NCBI GenBank assembly: GCA_937128595.1
Contig: CAKZMO010000136.1
Coordinates: 1 to 40,978, forward strand
Reading direction: 5' to 3'
Source of the DNA: an uncultured cyanobacterium
Lineage (GTDB): Bacteria; Cyanobacteriota; Cyanobacteriia; CAKZMO01
DNA: 40,978 nt
Shown here: in pieces, positions 16,734 to 26,167 of the stretch
How the letters are laid out: each line of letters starts with the position of its first letter
Position numbering within the stretch: position 1 is the first letter of the stretch
The notes under the pieces: generated by a model
What the model was told of the DNA's origin: nothing
The model's input: the letters and a program-made list of their open reading frames with translations, nothing else
Database searches by the model: none
Position numbers and translations under genes: made by a program

Positions 16734-18962
16734 TTAACCGTATCGACTCGCTGTCGAGGCAATGAGGAAGGCCGCATAGGTCAGAATGTATCCAACCGTG
16801 AAGTGGGCAAGACCAATAAGTCGACCTTGAACGATGGACATTGCAACAGGCTTGTCCTTCCAACGAACTAGGTTCGCTAGGGGAGTCCGCTCGTGCGCCC
16901 AAACCAAAGTCTCAATCAGTTCTTGCCAGTATCCACGCCAGCTAATCAGGAACATGAAGCCAGTCGCCCAGACCAGATGCCCAAAGAGGAACATCCAAGC
17001 CCAAACCGACAGGTTGCTCATGCCGTAGGGGTTGTACCCATTGATTAACTGAGCCGAGTTGAGCCACAGATAGTCACGCAACCATCCCATGAGATAAGTC
17101 GACGACTCATTAAACTGTGAAACATTGCCTTGCCAGATACCTAAGTGTTTCCAGTGCCAGTAGAAGGTTACCCAACCAATGGTATTCAGCATCCAGAACA
17201 TCGCCAGGTAGAACGAATCCCACGCAGAGATGTCGCATGTGCCGCCACGACCGGGGCCGTCGCAAGGGAAGCTATAACCGAAGTCCTTTTTGTCGGGCAT
17301 CAGCTTAGAACCGCGTGCATCCAAAGCACCTTTGACAAGAATCAAGGTAGTGGTGTGCAAGCCTAGGGCGATCGCATGGTGAACCAAGAAATCGCCAGGG
17401 CCAATAGTCAAGAACAGAGAATTATCTCCGCTATTGATTGCAGTCAACCAGCCGTCTAGCCACACGTTGCCATTGTTAGGCCATGCAGTAGAAGCAATGC
17501 TGTCAGGGTTGGACAACAACGTATCAAACCCGTAGAGCATCTTACCGTGAGCCGCCTGAATCCACTGAGCAAACACAGGCTCAACTAGGATTTGTTTTTC
17601 AGGCGTTGCAAAGGCTTGCATGACATCGTTGTGAACATACAGACCTAGGGTATGGAAGCCCAAGAACAAAGATACCCAACTCAAGTGAGAGATGATGGCC
17701 TCTTTGTGCTCCAACATTCGGTAAAGAACGTTGTTCTTGTTTGCAGCAGGGTCGTAGTCACGAACGAAGAAGATCGCACCGTGGGCAAACGCTCCAACCA
17801 TCAGGAATCCAGCAATGTACTGGTGATGAGTGTAAAGAGCCGCCTGTGTGGTGTAATCTCGCGCCATGAAAGCATAGGGAGGCAGCGAGTACATGTGCTG
17901 CGCTACCAAAGAGGTGATCACACCTAACGATGCTAGTGCCAAGCCCAACTGGAAGTGGAGGGAGTTGTTGATCGTGTCATATAGACCCTTGTGTCCCTCA
18001 CCCAACAAACCGCCAAAGGGAGTGCCTTCGGGTGGCTTATGTGTGCTCAAGATTTCCTTGATGCTGTGACCAATTCCGAAGTTGGTGCGATACATGTGGC
18101 CCGCCACGATAAAGATGACGGCGATCGCCAAATGGTGGTGCGCCATATCGGTCAGCCAGAGAGACTCAGTCTGAGGATGGAATCCACCCAAAAACGTGAG
18201 AATCGCTGTCCCTGCACCATCAGCACTATTGAAAATGTGTCCAGCCGTGTCAGGATTCTCGGCGTAAACTCCCCAGTTTCCAGTGAAAAAGGGAGCCAAA
18301 CCAGCCGGATGAGGCGGGGTCGTCAAGAAGTTGTCCCAACCGACATGCTGTCCACGAGATTCGGGAATGGCGACGTGCACCAAGTGCCCGGTCCAAGCGA
18401 GAGAGCTCACACCAAACAAACCAGCCAAGTGGTGGTTGAGGCGCGACTCAGCGTTCTTAAACCAAGACAAGCTAGGACGAAACTTAGGCTGCAAGTGTAG
18501 CCAACCTGCAAACAAGAACACAGCCGACAAGATTAGAAGGAAGACTGCGCCTGAATACAGGTCATTGTTTGTCCGCATACCGATGGTGTACCACCAGTGG
18601 TAGACCCCAGAGTATGCAATGTTAACGGGGCCAGAAGCGCCTGCTTGAGTGAACGCGTCAACTGCGGGTTGACCAAAGTGAGGATCCCAGATTGCATGAG
18701 CAATGGGACGGATGTTGAGTGGATCTTTGATCCACTGCTCGAAGTTACCTTGCCAGGCGACGTGGAATAGGTGCCCAGAGGTCCACAAGAAGATGATTGC
18801 CAGATGTCCAAAGTGAGACGCGAAGATCTTCTGATAAAGATTCTCCTCAGTCATGCCATCGTGGCTTTCAAAGTCGTGGGCCGTGGCAATCCCGTACCAA
18901 ATCCGACGTGTAGTCGGATCTTGAGCCAAATCCTGGCTAAATTTTGGGAATTTGGTTGCCAT
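16734..18962 (-). CDS. psaB: Photosystem I P700 apoprotein A2
   Basis: 742 residues, the family length. Second large reaction-centre subunit of photosystem I, in the thylakoid membrane. It binds half of P700, most antenna chlorophylls and, with PsaA, the FX iron-sulphur cluster. [12 protein letters not shown] near residue 555-566 carries the two FX cysteines, and eleven transmembrane helices rich in His ligands are visible. [20 protein letters not shown] is the canonical PsaB N-terminus. This places the start at 18962 rather than at an in-frame codon 42 bases upstream inside psaA. The gene follows psaA by 25 bases, with GAGGAGGA (18976-18983) upstream at a rather long spacing of 13 bases. Co-transcribed with psaA. 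Confidence 0.99.
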   Translation of the reverse strand: MATKFPKFSQDLAQDPTTRRIWYGIATAHDFESHDGMTEENLYQKIFASHFGHLAIIFLWTSGHLFHVAWQGNFEQWIKDPLNIRPIAHAIWDPHFGQPAVDAFTQAGASGPVNIAYSGVYHWWYTIGMRTNNDLYSGAVFLLILSAVFLFAGWLHLQPKFRPSLSWFKNAESRLNHHLAGLFGVSSLAWTGHLVHVAIPESRGQHVGWDNFLTTPPHPAGLAPFFTGNWGVYAENPDTAGHIFNSADGAGTAILTFLGGFHPQTESLWLTDMAHHHLAIAVIFIVAGHMYRTNFGIGHSIKEILSTHKPPEGTPFGGLLGEGHKGLYDTINNSLHFQLGLALASLGVITSLVAQHMYSLPPYAFMARDYTTQAALYTHHQYIAGFLMVGAFAHGAIFFVRDYDPAANKNNVLYRMLEHKEAIISHLSWVSLFLGFHTLGLYVHNDVMQAFATPEKQILVEPVFAQWIQAAHGKMLYGFDTLLSNPDSIASTAWPNNGNVWLDGWLTAINSGDNSLFLTIGPGDFLVHHAIALGLHTTTLILVKGALDARGSKLMPDKKDFGYSFPCDGPGRGGTCDISAWDSFYLAMFWMLNTIGWVTFYWHWKHLGIWQGNVSQFNESSTYLMGWLRDYLWLNSAQLINGYNPYGMSNLSVWAWMFLFGHLVWATGFMFLISWRGYWQELIETLVWAHERTPLANLVRWKDKPVAMSIVQGRLIGLAHFTVGYILTYAAFLIASTASRYG

Positions 18963-18987
18963 AAGTCCTAAAGAGTCCTCCTCATGC

Positions 18988-21255
18988 TCAACCTGAGACT
19001 GCAATGATTCGGGCTAGGAAGAATGCCCAGGTGGTCACAATCCCTCCAAGGAGGTAGTGAGCGACTCCTACAGCACGTCCCTGAATAATACTCAGAGCGC
19101 GAGGTTGAATTGCAGGAGCAACCTTTAACTTGTTGTGAGCCCAAACAATGGACTCAATCAACTCTTGCCAGTAGCCACGACCGCTGAACAGGAACATTAA
19201 ACTGAATGCCCAAACAAAGTGAGCACCCAAGAACAGCAGGCCATAGGCCGACAGTGCGGAACCATAGGATCCAATTACATTCACTGCCTGAGCCCAGAGG
19301 AAGTCACGCAACCAACCGTTGATGGTGATCGCACTCTGAGCAAAGTTTCCAGCCGTGATATGAGAGACAGAGCCATCTGCATTCACGGTGCCCCAGACAT
19401 CCGATTGCATCTTCCAACTGAAGTGGAAAATCACAATCGACAGGGAGTTGTACATCCAGAACAGACCAAGGAAGACATGATCCCAGCCAGAGACCTGGCA
19501 AGTACCACCCCGTCCCGGACCATCGCAAGGGAAACGGAAGCCTAGCTCACTCTTGTCTGGAATCAGACGAGAGTTGCGAGCAAAGAGCACACCCTTCAGC
19601 AAGATCAGCACGGTGACGTGGATCGTGAATGCGTGGATGTGGTGAACCATGAAGTCAGCCGTACCAAGCGTGATCGGCATCATGGCCACTTTTCCGCCCA
19701 CTGCTACAACATCGCCACCAAATGCAACGCTCGCTGTGGAGAGCGCATTGGGAGCCGTGTTGCCCGGTGCCATGGTATGCAGATTTTGCACCCACTGAGC
19801 AAAGATGGGCTGAAGCTGAATCGCAGTATCAGAGAACATATCTTGGGGACGTCCCAACGCACGCATGGTGTCGTTGTGGATGTACAGACCAAAGCTGTGG
19901 AATCCCAAGAAAATGCAAACCCAGTTCAGGTGGGAAATGATTGCATCGCGTACGCGGATCACTCGGTCAAGAACGTTATTCACATTCTTGGCGGGATCAT
20001 AGTCGCGCACCATAAAGATCGCCCCGTGAGCCCCTGCACCTACAATCAGAAATCCTCCAATCCACATGTGATGGGTAAAGAGAGAAATCTGAGTCGGATA
20101 ATCTGTCGCTAGGTAAGGGTAAGGCGGCATCGCGTACATATGCTGTGCCACGATGATGGTCAATGAACCAAGCAAAGCTAGGTTAATGGCCAACTGAGCG
20201 TGCCAAGACGTGGTCAGAACCTCGTAGAGGCCTTGATGACCTTTTCCGCCAAAGAGCAGTGGATCGCCTTGATGCCCATCTAAAATCTCTTTCATGCTGT
20301 GGCCGATGCCCCAGTTGGTACGGTACATGTGACCCGCAATAATGAACAAGACTGCGATCGCCAAATGGTGATGCGCCGTGTCCGAAAGCCACAGACCTCC
20401 CGTCACTGGGTTAAGGCCGCCTTTGAAAGTCAAGAAATCAGCATAGGCACCCCAGTTGAGCGTAAAGAAAGGGGTCAGCCCTTTCGCAAAACTGGGATAA
20501 AGCTCTGCCATCAAGCTCTTATCAAGAATGAACTCATGGGGCAAAGGAATATCACCAGGGGCAACACCTGCATCCAAAAGCTTATTGATAGGCAGAGATA
20601 CGTGAATCTGGTGCCCAGCCCAACCTAGAGAACCTAGAACTAGCAAACCTGCTAGGTGGTGGTTCATCATCGATTCCACATTTTGGAACCACTCAAGCTT
20701 AGGAGCCCGTTTGTGGTAGTGAAACCAGCCTGCAAACAGCATCAAGCCAGCCATTACAAGGCCACCAATCGCTGTGCAGTAGAGCTGAAATTCGTTTGTA
20801 ATACCAGACGCACGCCAGAGTTGGAAGAAACCAGAGGTGATTTGAATCCCTTGGAATCCGCCACCGACATCCGCATTCAAAATTTCTTGTCCAACAATTG
20901 GCCAAACCACCTGTGCACTGGGCTTAATGCCAGTGGGATTGGTCAACCATGCTTCGTAATTAGAAAACTTAGCGCCATGAAAGTACATGCCGCTTAACCA
21001 GATAAACACAACGGCCAGATGACCGAAGTGAGCACTGAAAATTTTCCGCGATATATCTTCTAAGTCATTGGTATGACTATCAAAATCGTGAGCGTCAGCG
21101 TGCAGGTTCCAAATCCAGGTTGTGGTTTTTGGTCCCTTCGCTAAGTTGCGGTCAAAGTGCCCCGGCTTGCCCCACTTCTCAAAAGAAGTAGGAACCGGAT
21201 CCTTATCTACCGTCACCTTAACTTTCGCGTCTCGCTCCCGTGGGGTAGTTGTCAT
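18988..21255 (-). CDS. psaA: Photosystem I P700 apoprotein A1
   Basis: 755 residues, standard for PsaA. First large subunit of the photosystem I reaction centre. It binds P700, the A-branch electron carriers and antenna chlorophylls, and shares FX with PsaB. The FX motif [12 protein letters not shown] is present. The N-terminus [20 protein letters not shown] and the [19 protein letters not shown] block are typical. The ATG at 21255 is preceded on the minus strand by AGAGGAGAG as ribosome binding site. First gene of the psaAB operon. The long upstream region fits the long, light-regulated psaA leaders known in cyanobacteria. Confidence 0.99.
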   Translation of the reverse strand: MTTTPRERDAKVKVTVDKDPVPTSFEKWGKPGHFDRNLAKGPKTTTWIWNLHADAHDFDSHTNDLEDISRKIFSAHFGHLAVVFIWLSGMYFHGAKFSNYEAWLTNPTGIKPSAQVVWPIVGQEILNADVGGGFQGIQITSGFFQLWRASGITNEFQLYCTAIGGLVMAGLMLFAGWFHYHKRAPKLEWFQNVESMMNHHLAGLLVLGSLGWAGHQIHVSLPINKLLDAGVAPGDIPLPHEFILDKSLMAELYPSFAKGLTPFFTLNWGAYADFLTFKGGLNPVTGGLWLSDTAHHHLAIAVLFIIAGHMYRTNWGIGHSMKEILDGHQGDPLLFGGKGHQGLYEVLTTSWHAQLAINLALLGSLTIIVAQHMYAMPPYPYLATDYPTQISLFTHHMWIGGFLIVGAGAHGAIFMVRDYDPAKNVNNVLDRVIRVRDAIISHLNWVCIFLGFHSFGLYIHNDTMRALGRPQDMFSDTAIQLQPIFAQWVQNLHTMAPGNTAPNALSTASVAFGGDVVAVGGKVAMMPITLGTADFMVHHIHAFTIHVTVLILLKGVLFARNSRLIPDKSELGFRFPCDGPGRGGTCQVSGWDHVFLGLFWMYNSLSIVIFHFSWKMQSDVWGTVNADGSVSHITAGNFAQSAITINGWLRDFLWAQAVNVIGSYGSALSAYGLLFLGAHFVWAFSLMFLFSGRGYWQELIESIVWAHNKLKVAPAIQPRALSIIQGRAVGVAHYLLGGIVTTWAFFLARIIAVSG

Positions 21256-21469
21256 TAGAGACTCTCCTCTCTCTAGACAAGGAACGAATCAAATAGACCG
21301 GCCCAAAGCTTCAAGCTCAGAGACGAGTGTCAGCATGCATCTCCGAAACGATCTAGGCTGCCCTTTGATGAACATTAGGCTACGCATTCGGAGAAACTTG
21401 ATCACTTTACAGTCCGAGATACAAGCCAGAAAAGAGTTTTACCTCTGTTGGGTTGCGGTCTTTACGTGC

Positions 21470-21475
21470 ATTATA
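21470..21475 (-). promoter_or_regulatory. Candidate psaA -10 box
   Basis: A perfect TATAAT on the minus strand, 215 bases upstream of the psaA start codon. A leader near 200 bases resembles mapped psaA promoters in other cyanobacteria. No good -35 hexamer lies at 16-18 bases; TTGTCT lies 22 bases upstream, too far for a standard promoter. The site may therefore depend on an activator. Confidence 0.45.
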
Positions 21476-21596
21476 GTGCTGCATCTTGTCCGAGCCGAGA
21501 CAAGGTTAACAATAATTCAAAGAGTGAAAACCAATGATCTAGCTATGTTTGCGCCTTTTGTCTGACAGCAGATTTTAGGTTCCCTGTAGCCGCAAG

Positions 21597-21614
21597 TTTA
21601 CAAAGCGCAACATT
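21597..21614 (+). promoter_or_regulatory. HLR1-like element upstream of psaA
   Basis: The sequence TTTACAAAGCGCAACATT compares with the RpaB-binding HLR1 consensus of two (G/T)TTACA(T/A)(T/A) half-sites two bases apart. The first half is exact; the second (GCAACATT) has two mismatches. It lies well upstream of the candidate psaA promoter and in the opposite orientation, so its relevance is uncertain. Confidence 0.25.
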
Positions 21615-22116
21615 TTGAAAGCTATTAAAAAGGGATGTAAGCTCCACTGGTGGGGCGATCGCCCGGTTATAAAGTTCTGCATTTTTGTCGATTTGTGAAC
21701 CCGATCGCGAAGAATAGCGGCAAAACCAGAGCAATAGTCCCTCCTATTCCTTTAGCCTCTCAACGAAAAGCATTGATAAATGTTTATCTCAATCATGAAA
21801 TATTTAATTCAACCCAGGTTGAGTTCTCGTTCTTCGTTAACAGCACTTTTTTCGTTTTTACTTATGAGATCTACTCACTTAAGTTCGAAGTCTGTCCGGT
21901 GCCGCAGTACCAATATGAGCGTGGACGAAAATTTTGTAGATTGAGGCAAATCTAGACGTGCTTACATCCTCTGTATTACCCGTTTAGCCCTAGATATCTG
22001 ATACCGTTTCTACTGATACTGACGGATACTGTTTCAATAACGACCTCGGATGTCGTGACATCGTGTGTCGATGTCGCCACCATACTTTCGTATACAGCCA
22101 ATAGCCGGAGATTGAA

Positions 22117-23664
22117 ATGACGAAATATTGGAGAAGAGCACTCCTACAGAGGCTCCTGATCGGGCTCTTAGTCGTAGCCATGGGGCTGACTGGCTGCAGC
22201 GATCGCCCTTTCTCAGATCGCCCGACAAAGCTCTCAAGGACTCCCTCCAAGCGGTTTGTCAAAGAAATTGTGGAAGTGCCGCCCCCTGCTGCGATTCAGC
22301 AAATGAGAGCAGAGCTAGAGGTATATCAACCTCAGGTGCAGATTTTGAGCCCTCAAGCTGAAGCGATGCTTGACGATACTCAGGTTGAAGTCAACCTCTC
22401 TGCCACCGATCTGCCCCTCTTTAAAGATGCGGATCTGGGCTTAGGGCCCCATCTCCATCTGATTTTGGACAATCGTCCGTATCAGGCTGTGTATGACACT
22501 AGTAGTCCTGTCGTTTTTGAAGATTTGGAACCAGGCACCCATACCCTACGCGTCTTCGCATCCCGTCCCTGGCATGAGAGCTTCAAAAATGCTGGAGCCT
22601 ATGACCAAATTAAGTTCTATGTCTTTACCAAAACCCCGACTAACGACGCAGATTTGCAGCAACCTCTCATTACCTATAGCCGCCCGAAAGGAGACTATGG
22701 AGCAGAGCCCATCATGCTCGACTTCTACCTCGCCAATACGCCTCTTCATGTGATCGCGGAAGAAGATCCAGAAGATGATTTTCAAGATTGGCAAATTCGC
22801 GGCACAGTCAACGGCCAAAGCTTTACGTTTGATACCTGGGAACCTATCTATCTGACGGGGTTTGAGCCAGGTCTAAATTGGATCAAGCTAGAACTGCTGA
22901 ATGAAGACGGTGATTTGATTGACAATACGTTTAATGGCACAGCTCGCATCATTCAATATCATCCTGGCGGCGGCGATAGTCTGTCCAAGCTCGTGAGAGG
23001 GGAATTGTCCAATGATCAGCTTTTTCAAATCATCGACCCTGATTACGATCCCTCTGCTGTAACAGATATTGAAGAAGCAGAAGAACCAAAAGAGCAAGAG
23101 CCTGTCCAAGAGCTGCAAGAAGAGAGTCAGCCTCAACCAGACTTGCCCGTCGAACTGGTCGAACCGGAACTCGAGAACACTTCTGAGGCTGAAACTAATT
23201 CACTCCAGACTGAGCCAGCGCCTGAACAGAAAGCTCCAGGCACCACGACCATTGATTCACCAATTGATTCACCAGATGATGTGGAAGAGGTGAACACTCA
23301 AGACATCTCTGATCCAGAACAAACAAAACCCGAGATTGCGGCCCCTGAGCAAACTCAAAACCTGGAGACTGTAGCGCCCGACTCTACTCAAGGTTCTCAG
23401 CCTAAGAGAGGGCAGGTTCAACTCGAGGAGGCTTCTGAGGCCAGAGGCATCAACACGATCTCTTCAGACGAGGCTCCTCTAGAACTGGATGACGTAACAG
23501 ACGATATCGATGAGGTTAATGCATCTGAAGCAGAAACCTTTGAAGAATCGGCCACTGCGGCTGATGCAGCTTTCACAGCTCCAGCTTCGACCCCAGATTC
23601 TTCGAATGGGGCCTCTGGGGCAAATGACATTGTCGTCTCTGGCGATGCTGTTGAGAACCCGTAA
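22117..23664 (+). CDS. Lipoprotein with acidic, low-complexity C-terminal tail
   Basis: 515 residues. The basic N-terminus (MTKYWRRALLQR), hydrophobic core and lipobox LTGC (Cys27) mark a lipoprotein, probably anchored in the plasma, thylakoid or outer membrane. Residues about 70-290 look like two beta-sandwich (Ig-like) segments: one around LHLILDNRPYQAVYD and LEPGTHTLRVFASRPWHES, the other around WQIRGTVNGQSFTFDTWEP. From about 310 to the end the chain is Glu/Pro/Gln/Ser-rich and probably disordered. I recall related conserved cyanobacterial hypotheticals for the folded part but no assigned function. It is divergent from psaA and converges on the phytol-kinase-like gene, with a strong hairpin between them. 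Confidence 0.85.
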   Translation: MTKYWRRALLQRLLIGLLVVAMGLTGCSDRPFSDRPTKLSRTPSKRFVKEIVEVPPPAAIQQMRAELEVYQPQVQILSPQAEAMLDDTQVEVNLSATDLPLFKDADLGLGPHLHLILDNRPYQAVYDTSSPVVFEDLEPGTHTLRVFASRPWHESFKNAGAYDQIKFYVFTKTPTNDADLQQPLITYSRPKGDYGAEPIMLDFYLANTPLHVIAEEDPEDDFQDWQIRGTVNGQSFTFDTWEPIYLTGFEPGLNWIKLELLNEDGDLIDNTFNGTARIIQYHPGGGDSLSKLVRGELSNDQLFQIIDPDYDPSAVTDIEEAEEPKEQEPVQELQEESQPQPDLPVELVEPELENTSEAETNSLQTEPAPEQKAPGTTTIDSPIDSPDDVEEVNTQDISDPEQTKPEIAAPEQTQNLETVAPDSTQGSQPKRGQVQLEEASEARGINTISSDEAPLELDDVTDDIDEVNASEAETFEESATAADAAFTAPASTPDSSNGASGANDIVVSGDAVENP

Positions 23665-23785
23665 GTCACCCATAGGTCTCACCCATAAATCAATGGGATC
23701 GAGAATTGGCTAGGGCATTGCTGAAACCATCATTAGGCGCAAGTTCACACTTATATAGCAATGCGCAGACAGGTTAGGACAGATA

Positions 23786-23824
23786 TTGATGGAGAAGCCG
23801 CACACCGCGCGGCTTCTCCATCAA
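23786..23824. repeat. 16-bp stem hairpin between convergent genes
   Basis: TTGATGGAGAAGCCGC (23786-23801) pairs perfectly with GCGGCTTCTCCATCAA (23809-23824) across a 7-base loop. Neither strand has a T-tract after it. The position between two convergent genes suggests a bidirectional transcript end or mRNA stabiliser, or a dispersed palindrome. Confidence 0.7.
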
Positions 23825-23867
23825 CTATTGGTTTTATATCAGCGCGTAGCACTATAACCGCCAACTT

Positions 23868-24641
23868 TCAGAACCACCATAAGCTGAGCAAGATGACGGT
23901 CAGCGTCAATGTCACGTTGTCGATGTCTGGGAAGGGTAGAGCCTCTACTCCAGTCGCAATGAGGGCGATCGCCCCTACAGTTTTCACCGTTTCGTCCCAC
24001 TTCAATGCGGGCTGAACGTAGCCTAAATGACTGAAGATCATCAGGAACGTGATGCCGAAGGCGGTACTTCCCAAAAACATTGCCAGGGAACCCGCCCAGC
24101 TTTTATCTGAGCTGAACGGAAGCTTGCGATCGCCCCATCTGCGGCCAACAATATCAGCCAAGCCGTCGCCACCGCACATGACCATTAGCGCCAAAATGCC
24201 CGCTGGAGAGTTTCGCCAGAAAATGAGAGTACACACAATGAACGCAATTCCGTAGTAGAGCGGCCCGCGTAACAGTTCAGCAGGACGGCCTTGGCGCGTA
24301 CTCGACTTGACTAAATCTGCATTCTCAAGCCAGCCCAGCCCTGTCGCTAAGAAGATCAGGGTCAGTCCGAAGGGCACCGTAACCGCTAGATAACGACTGA
24401 AAACCGAATCTGGAAAGAGTAGCCAACATAAAACGAAGAGAGGTCCTGTGCCTGTATGGATAAGCTTTCGGCTCAGAGTGGGTTGCAGCCAGCCCTGGGC
24501 CGCCAGCTGATTGACCAGTGCTAACCATGAAAGAGCGATCGCCCAAGTCAACACAGTGGCGATCGCCAATCGACCGCTCAAGCCAGTGAATAGGCTGCCG
24601 ATGTGAGTTTGAGTAAGACTACCCCATATTTCTAAATTCAT
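23868..24641 (-). CDS. Phytol kinase-like membrane protein (VTE5/dolichol kinase family)
   Basis: About 257 residues with six or seven hydrophobic helices. Motifs of the CTP-dependent polyprenol/phytol kinase family are visible: LSRKLIHTGTGPLFVL, the Asp-rich CGGDGLADIVGRRWG and SDKSWAGSLAMFLGS. In cyanobacteria and plants the family phosphorylates phytol (VTE5) or phytyl-phosphate (VTE6) released from chlorophyll, feeding tocopherol and phylloquinone synthesis. Which step this protein performs cannot be read from sequence. Start chosen at the ATG (24641); a GTG nine bases upstream (24650) is also in frame. Divergent from ycf39. Confidence 0.85.
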   Translation of the reverse strand: MNLEIWGSLTQTHIGSLFTGLSGRLAIATVLTWAIALSWLALVNQLAAQGWLQPTLSRKLIHTGTGPLFVLCWLLFPDSVFSRYLAVTVPFGLTLIFLATGLGWLENADLVKSSTRQGRPAELLRGPLYYGIAFIVCTLIFWRNSPAGILALMVMCGGDGLADIVGRRWGDRKLPFSSDKSWAGSLAMFLGSTAFGITFLMIFSHLGYVQPALKWDETVKTVGAIALIATGVEALPFPDIDNVTLTLTVILLSLWWF

Positions 24642-24749
24642 GCTCCGCACCTAATTTTTGAATCTCTCTCCGCCCTATGAGTAACAGGGGCTTGGCCCCG
24701 ATCACCCTGTAGCTTCGAGTAACCTAATCTGCCGTTTTCCTCACCTGGA

Positions 24750-24778
24750 TTGAGAGGATGCTCTATCTTTTCTGATAA
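24750..24778 (+). promoter_or_regulatory. Candidate ycf39 promoter
   Basis: TTGAGA (24750-24755) and TGATAA (24773-24778) are separated by 17 bases. The -35 is good and the -10 is weak. It lies about 40 bases before the ycf39 ATG. Confidence 0.35.
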
Positions 24779-24816
24779 AATCTTATGAAAAGTTAACGTT
24801 TTAGATCAGATTCCTA

Positions 24817-25803
24817 ATGAAACTTCTCATCGTTGGCGCAACAGGTACATTGGGGCGGCAAGTAGCCCGCCAAGCATTAGATGAGGGCCATGACATTCGT
24901 TGTCTTGTTCGCAGCCGACGAAAGGCGTCGTTTCTCAAAGAATGGGGAGCTGAGCTATTTGGTGGCGATTTATGTGAGCCTGAGTCTTTACCTCCAGCAC
25001 TAGACGGAATAGACGCTGTCATAGACGCTTCCACGACTCGTGCGACTGACCCCAAGACCATGAAAGCCGTCGATTGGGAAGGCAAAGTGTCGTTGATTCA
25101 AGCTTGTGTCGCAGCTGGAGTCAAACGCTTCATTTTCTTCTCCATTCTCGATGCTGAGAAATATTCTGATGTGCCGCTGATGGAATTCAAGCGCTGCACA
25201 GAAACATTTCTGGCCGAGTCAGGGTTAGACTACACAATTCTGCGACCTTGTGGATTTATGCAAGGTCTCGTTGGTCAATACGCCATTCCGATTTTGGAAA
25301 AACAGGCGGTTTGGGTCATGGGAGACACTTCTCCGATTGCCTACATGAACACTCAAGATATTGCTAAATTTGCGATTCGAGCTCTGAGCGTTCCTGAAAC
25401 TCAGGGAAAAACGTTTCCAATGGTTGGCAATCGTGCCTGGGGAGCCTACGAAATTATTCGCCTCTGTGAGCGGCTTTCGGTACAAGAAGCACGAGTCACA
25501 CGAATGCCGAAAGGTGTGTTGCGAGTGATGCGTCGTGTTCTACGATTTTTTGAGTGGGGATGGAATATTGCTGATCGACTCGCTTTTACGGAAGTGGTCA
25601 CGTCTGGAAAGCCTATTACGGCAGACATGACCGAGACTTACGAAGTCTTCGGTATCGAGTCCAAAGAGATCACGACCGTTGAAAGCTACTTGAAAGAGTA
25701 CTTTGAGCGCATTACGAAAAAGCTGAGAGAAATCGAGTACGAGCGTCAAAAGCAGCGAGAAAAGCGCCGCAAGAAGCGATCGCCCTTCAAGCCCAACTCT
25801 TAG
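24817..25803 (+). CDS. ycf39: Ycf39-type photosystem II assembly factor
   Basis: 328 residues. Atypical short-chain dehydrogenase fold with the NAD(P) motif GATGTLG (residues 7-13) and lacking the usual catalytic Tyr-x3-Lys. KRFIFFSILDAEKYSDVPLM and LDYTILRPCGFMQGL are characteristic of Ycf39. In Synechocystis Ycf39 binds high-light-inducible proteins and helps assemble the photosystem II reaction centre, delivering chlorophyll to newly made D1. The C-terminal 30 residues are strongly basic and helical (EYERQKQREKRRKKRS), a likely membrane-surface or partner contact. The start is immediately before MKLLIVGATG. Its TAG stop begins a perfect 14-bp tandem duplication. Confidence 0.95.
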   Translation: MKLLIVGATGTLGRQVARQALDEGHDIRCLVRSRRKASFLKEWGAELFGGDLCEPESLPPALDGIDAVIDASTTRATDPKTMKAVDWEGKVSLIQACVAAGVKRFIFFSILDAEKYSDVPLMEFKRCTETFLAESGLDYTILRPCGFMQGLVGQYAIPILEKQAVWVMGDTSPIAYMNTQDIAKFAIRALSVPETQGKTFPMVGNRAWGAYEIIRLCERLSVQEARVTRMPKGVLRVMRRVLRFFEWGWNIADRLAFTEVVTSGKPITADMTETYEVFGIESKEITTVESYLKEYFERITKKLREIEYERQKQREKRRKKRSPFKPNS

Positions 25804-25828
25804 TGGTGCTGTGATAGTGGTGCTGTGA
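25801..25828 (+). repeat. 14-bp tandem duplication at the ycf39 stop codon
   Basis: TAGTGGTGCTGTGA is repeated twice head to tail without mismatch (25801-25814, 25815-25828). The first copy begins with the ycf39 stop codon, so a duplication here leaves the protein unchanged. Confidence 0.85.
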
Positions 25829-25888
25829 CATCCTGTTCGAGATCATTTCTCTATAGAACTGCGTTGGCTCTAAGTTCTACTCGAATAT

Positions 25889-26155
25889 CTATAGCGATAC
25901 TAAATCGCTTGTGAACTGCTAAGGAAGGAGGCGGGCGGGCTGCCTGATACATCTTATTTTGTAGTCAGAGTATTTAATGATGTAGGTTGCGGTTGAGCTT
26001 GCCGAAACCCAACAATGCCAGATTTTGATGGCATTGTTGGGTTTCCTTAAGTCAATCGCAACCTACGATCCCTGTTCATTTCAGGAGATGTGTCAGGCAA
26101 TCAGGGGGGCGGGTTGCGCCCGTCCCCTCCCCTCACAAATCATTTGAGATTGCTA
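25889..26155 (+). repeat. Nested palindromic (MITE-like) element, copy A
   Basis: The outer ends are CTATAGCGATACTAAAT at the left and CTCACAAATCATTTGAGATT at the right. They match, in reverse orientation, the two ends of the element at 38045-38139. Inside lie further inverted arms: TGCCTGATACATCT (from 25941) against AGATGTGTCAGGCA (from 26086). Inside those sits a third palindrome, 25982-26066. GC-rich arms with GCGGGCGGG and CGCCCGTCCCC flank the middle pair. No transposase gene is present, so any mobility would be in trans. The element ends 12 bases before the histidine phosphatase start codon. Confidence 0.7.
25982..26066 (+). repeat. Innermost 85-base two-stem palindrome
   Basis: The outer stem GTAGGTTGCGGTTGA pairs with TCAATCGCAACCTAC (one G-U). 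The inner 17-bp stem GAAACCCAACAATGCCA pairs perfectly with its complement across GATTTTGA. The pattern GTAGGTTG...AAACCCAACA is, from memory, a very common cyanobacterial intergenic repeat. Confidence 0.8.
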
Positions 26156-26167
26156 TGGGAGCTTCCA

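Larger units (their letters stand above)
21256..22116. other. Divergent regulatory region between psaA and the lipoprotein gene
   Basis: 860 bases with no convincing gene. It contains a TATAAT for psaA (21470-21475) and an HLR1-like element (21597-21614), both listed separately. Near the lipoprotein gene the motif GATAC[CT]GTTTC occurs twice (about 22000 and 22025), followed by a small inverted repeat GATGTC-GT-GACATC at about 22048. These could be regulatory sites for the lipoprotein gene. No RNA gene recognised. Confidence 0.5.

Noticed and set aside
17991-18500. 169-codon plus-strand ORF inside psaB, with further ones inside psaA (19618-20112, 20656-20997)
   Set aside because: Shadow frames on the antisense strand of strongly conserved photosystem genes, with no family resemblance.
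25889-26155. Repeats considered as a possible CRISPR array
   Set aside because: The repeats are inverted and nested, not direct and regularly spaced, and no cas genes are present.
26090-26167. N-terminal extension of the histidine phosphatase ORF
   Set aside because: The 26 extra codons come from the palindromic element. The GGGAG-preceded ATG at 26168 gives the normal family start.
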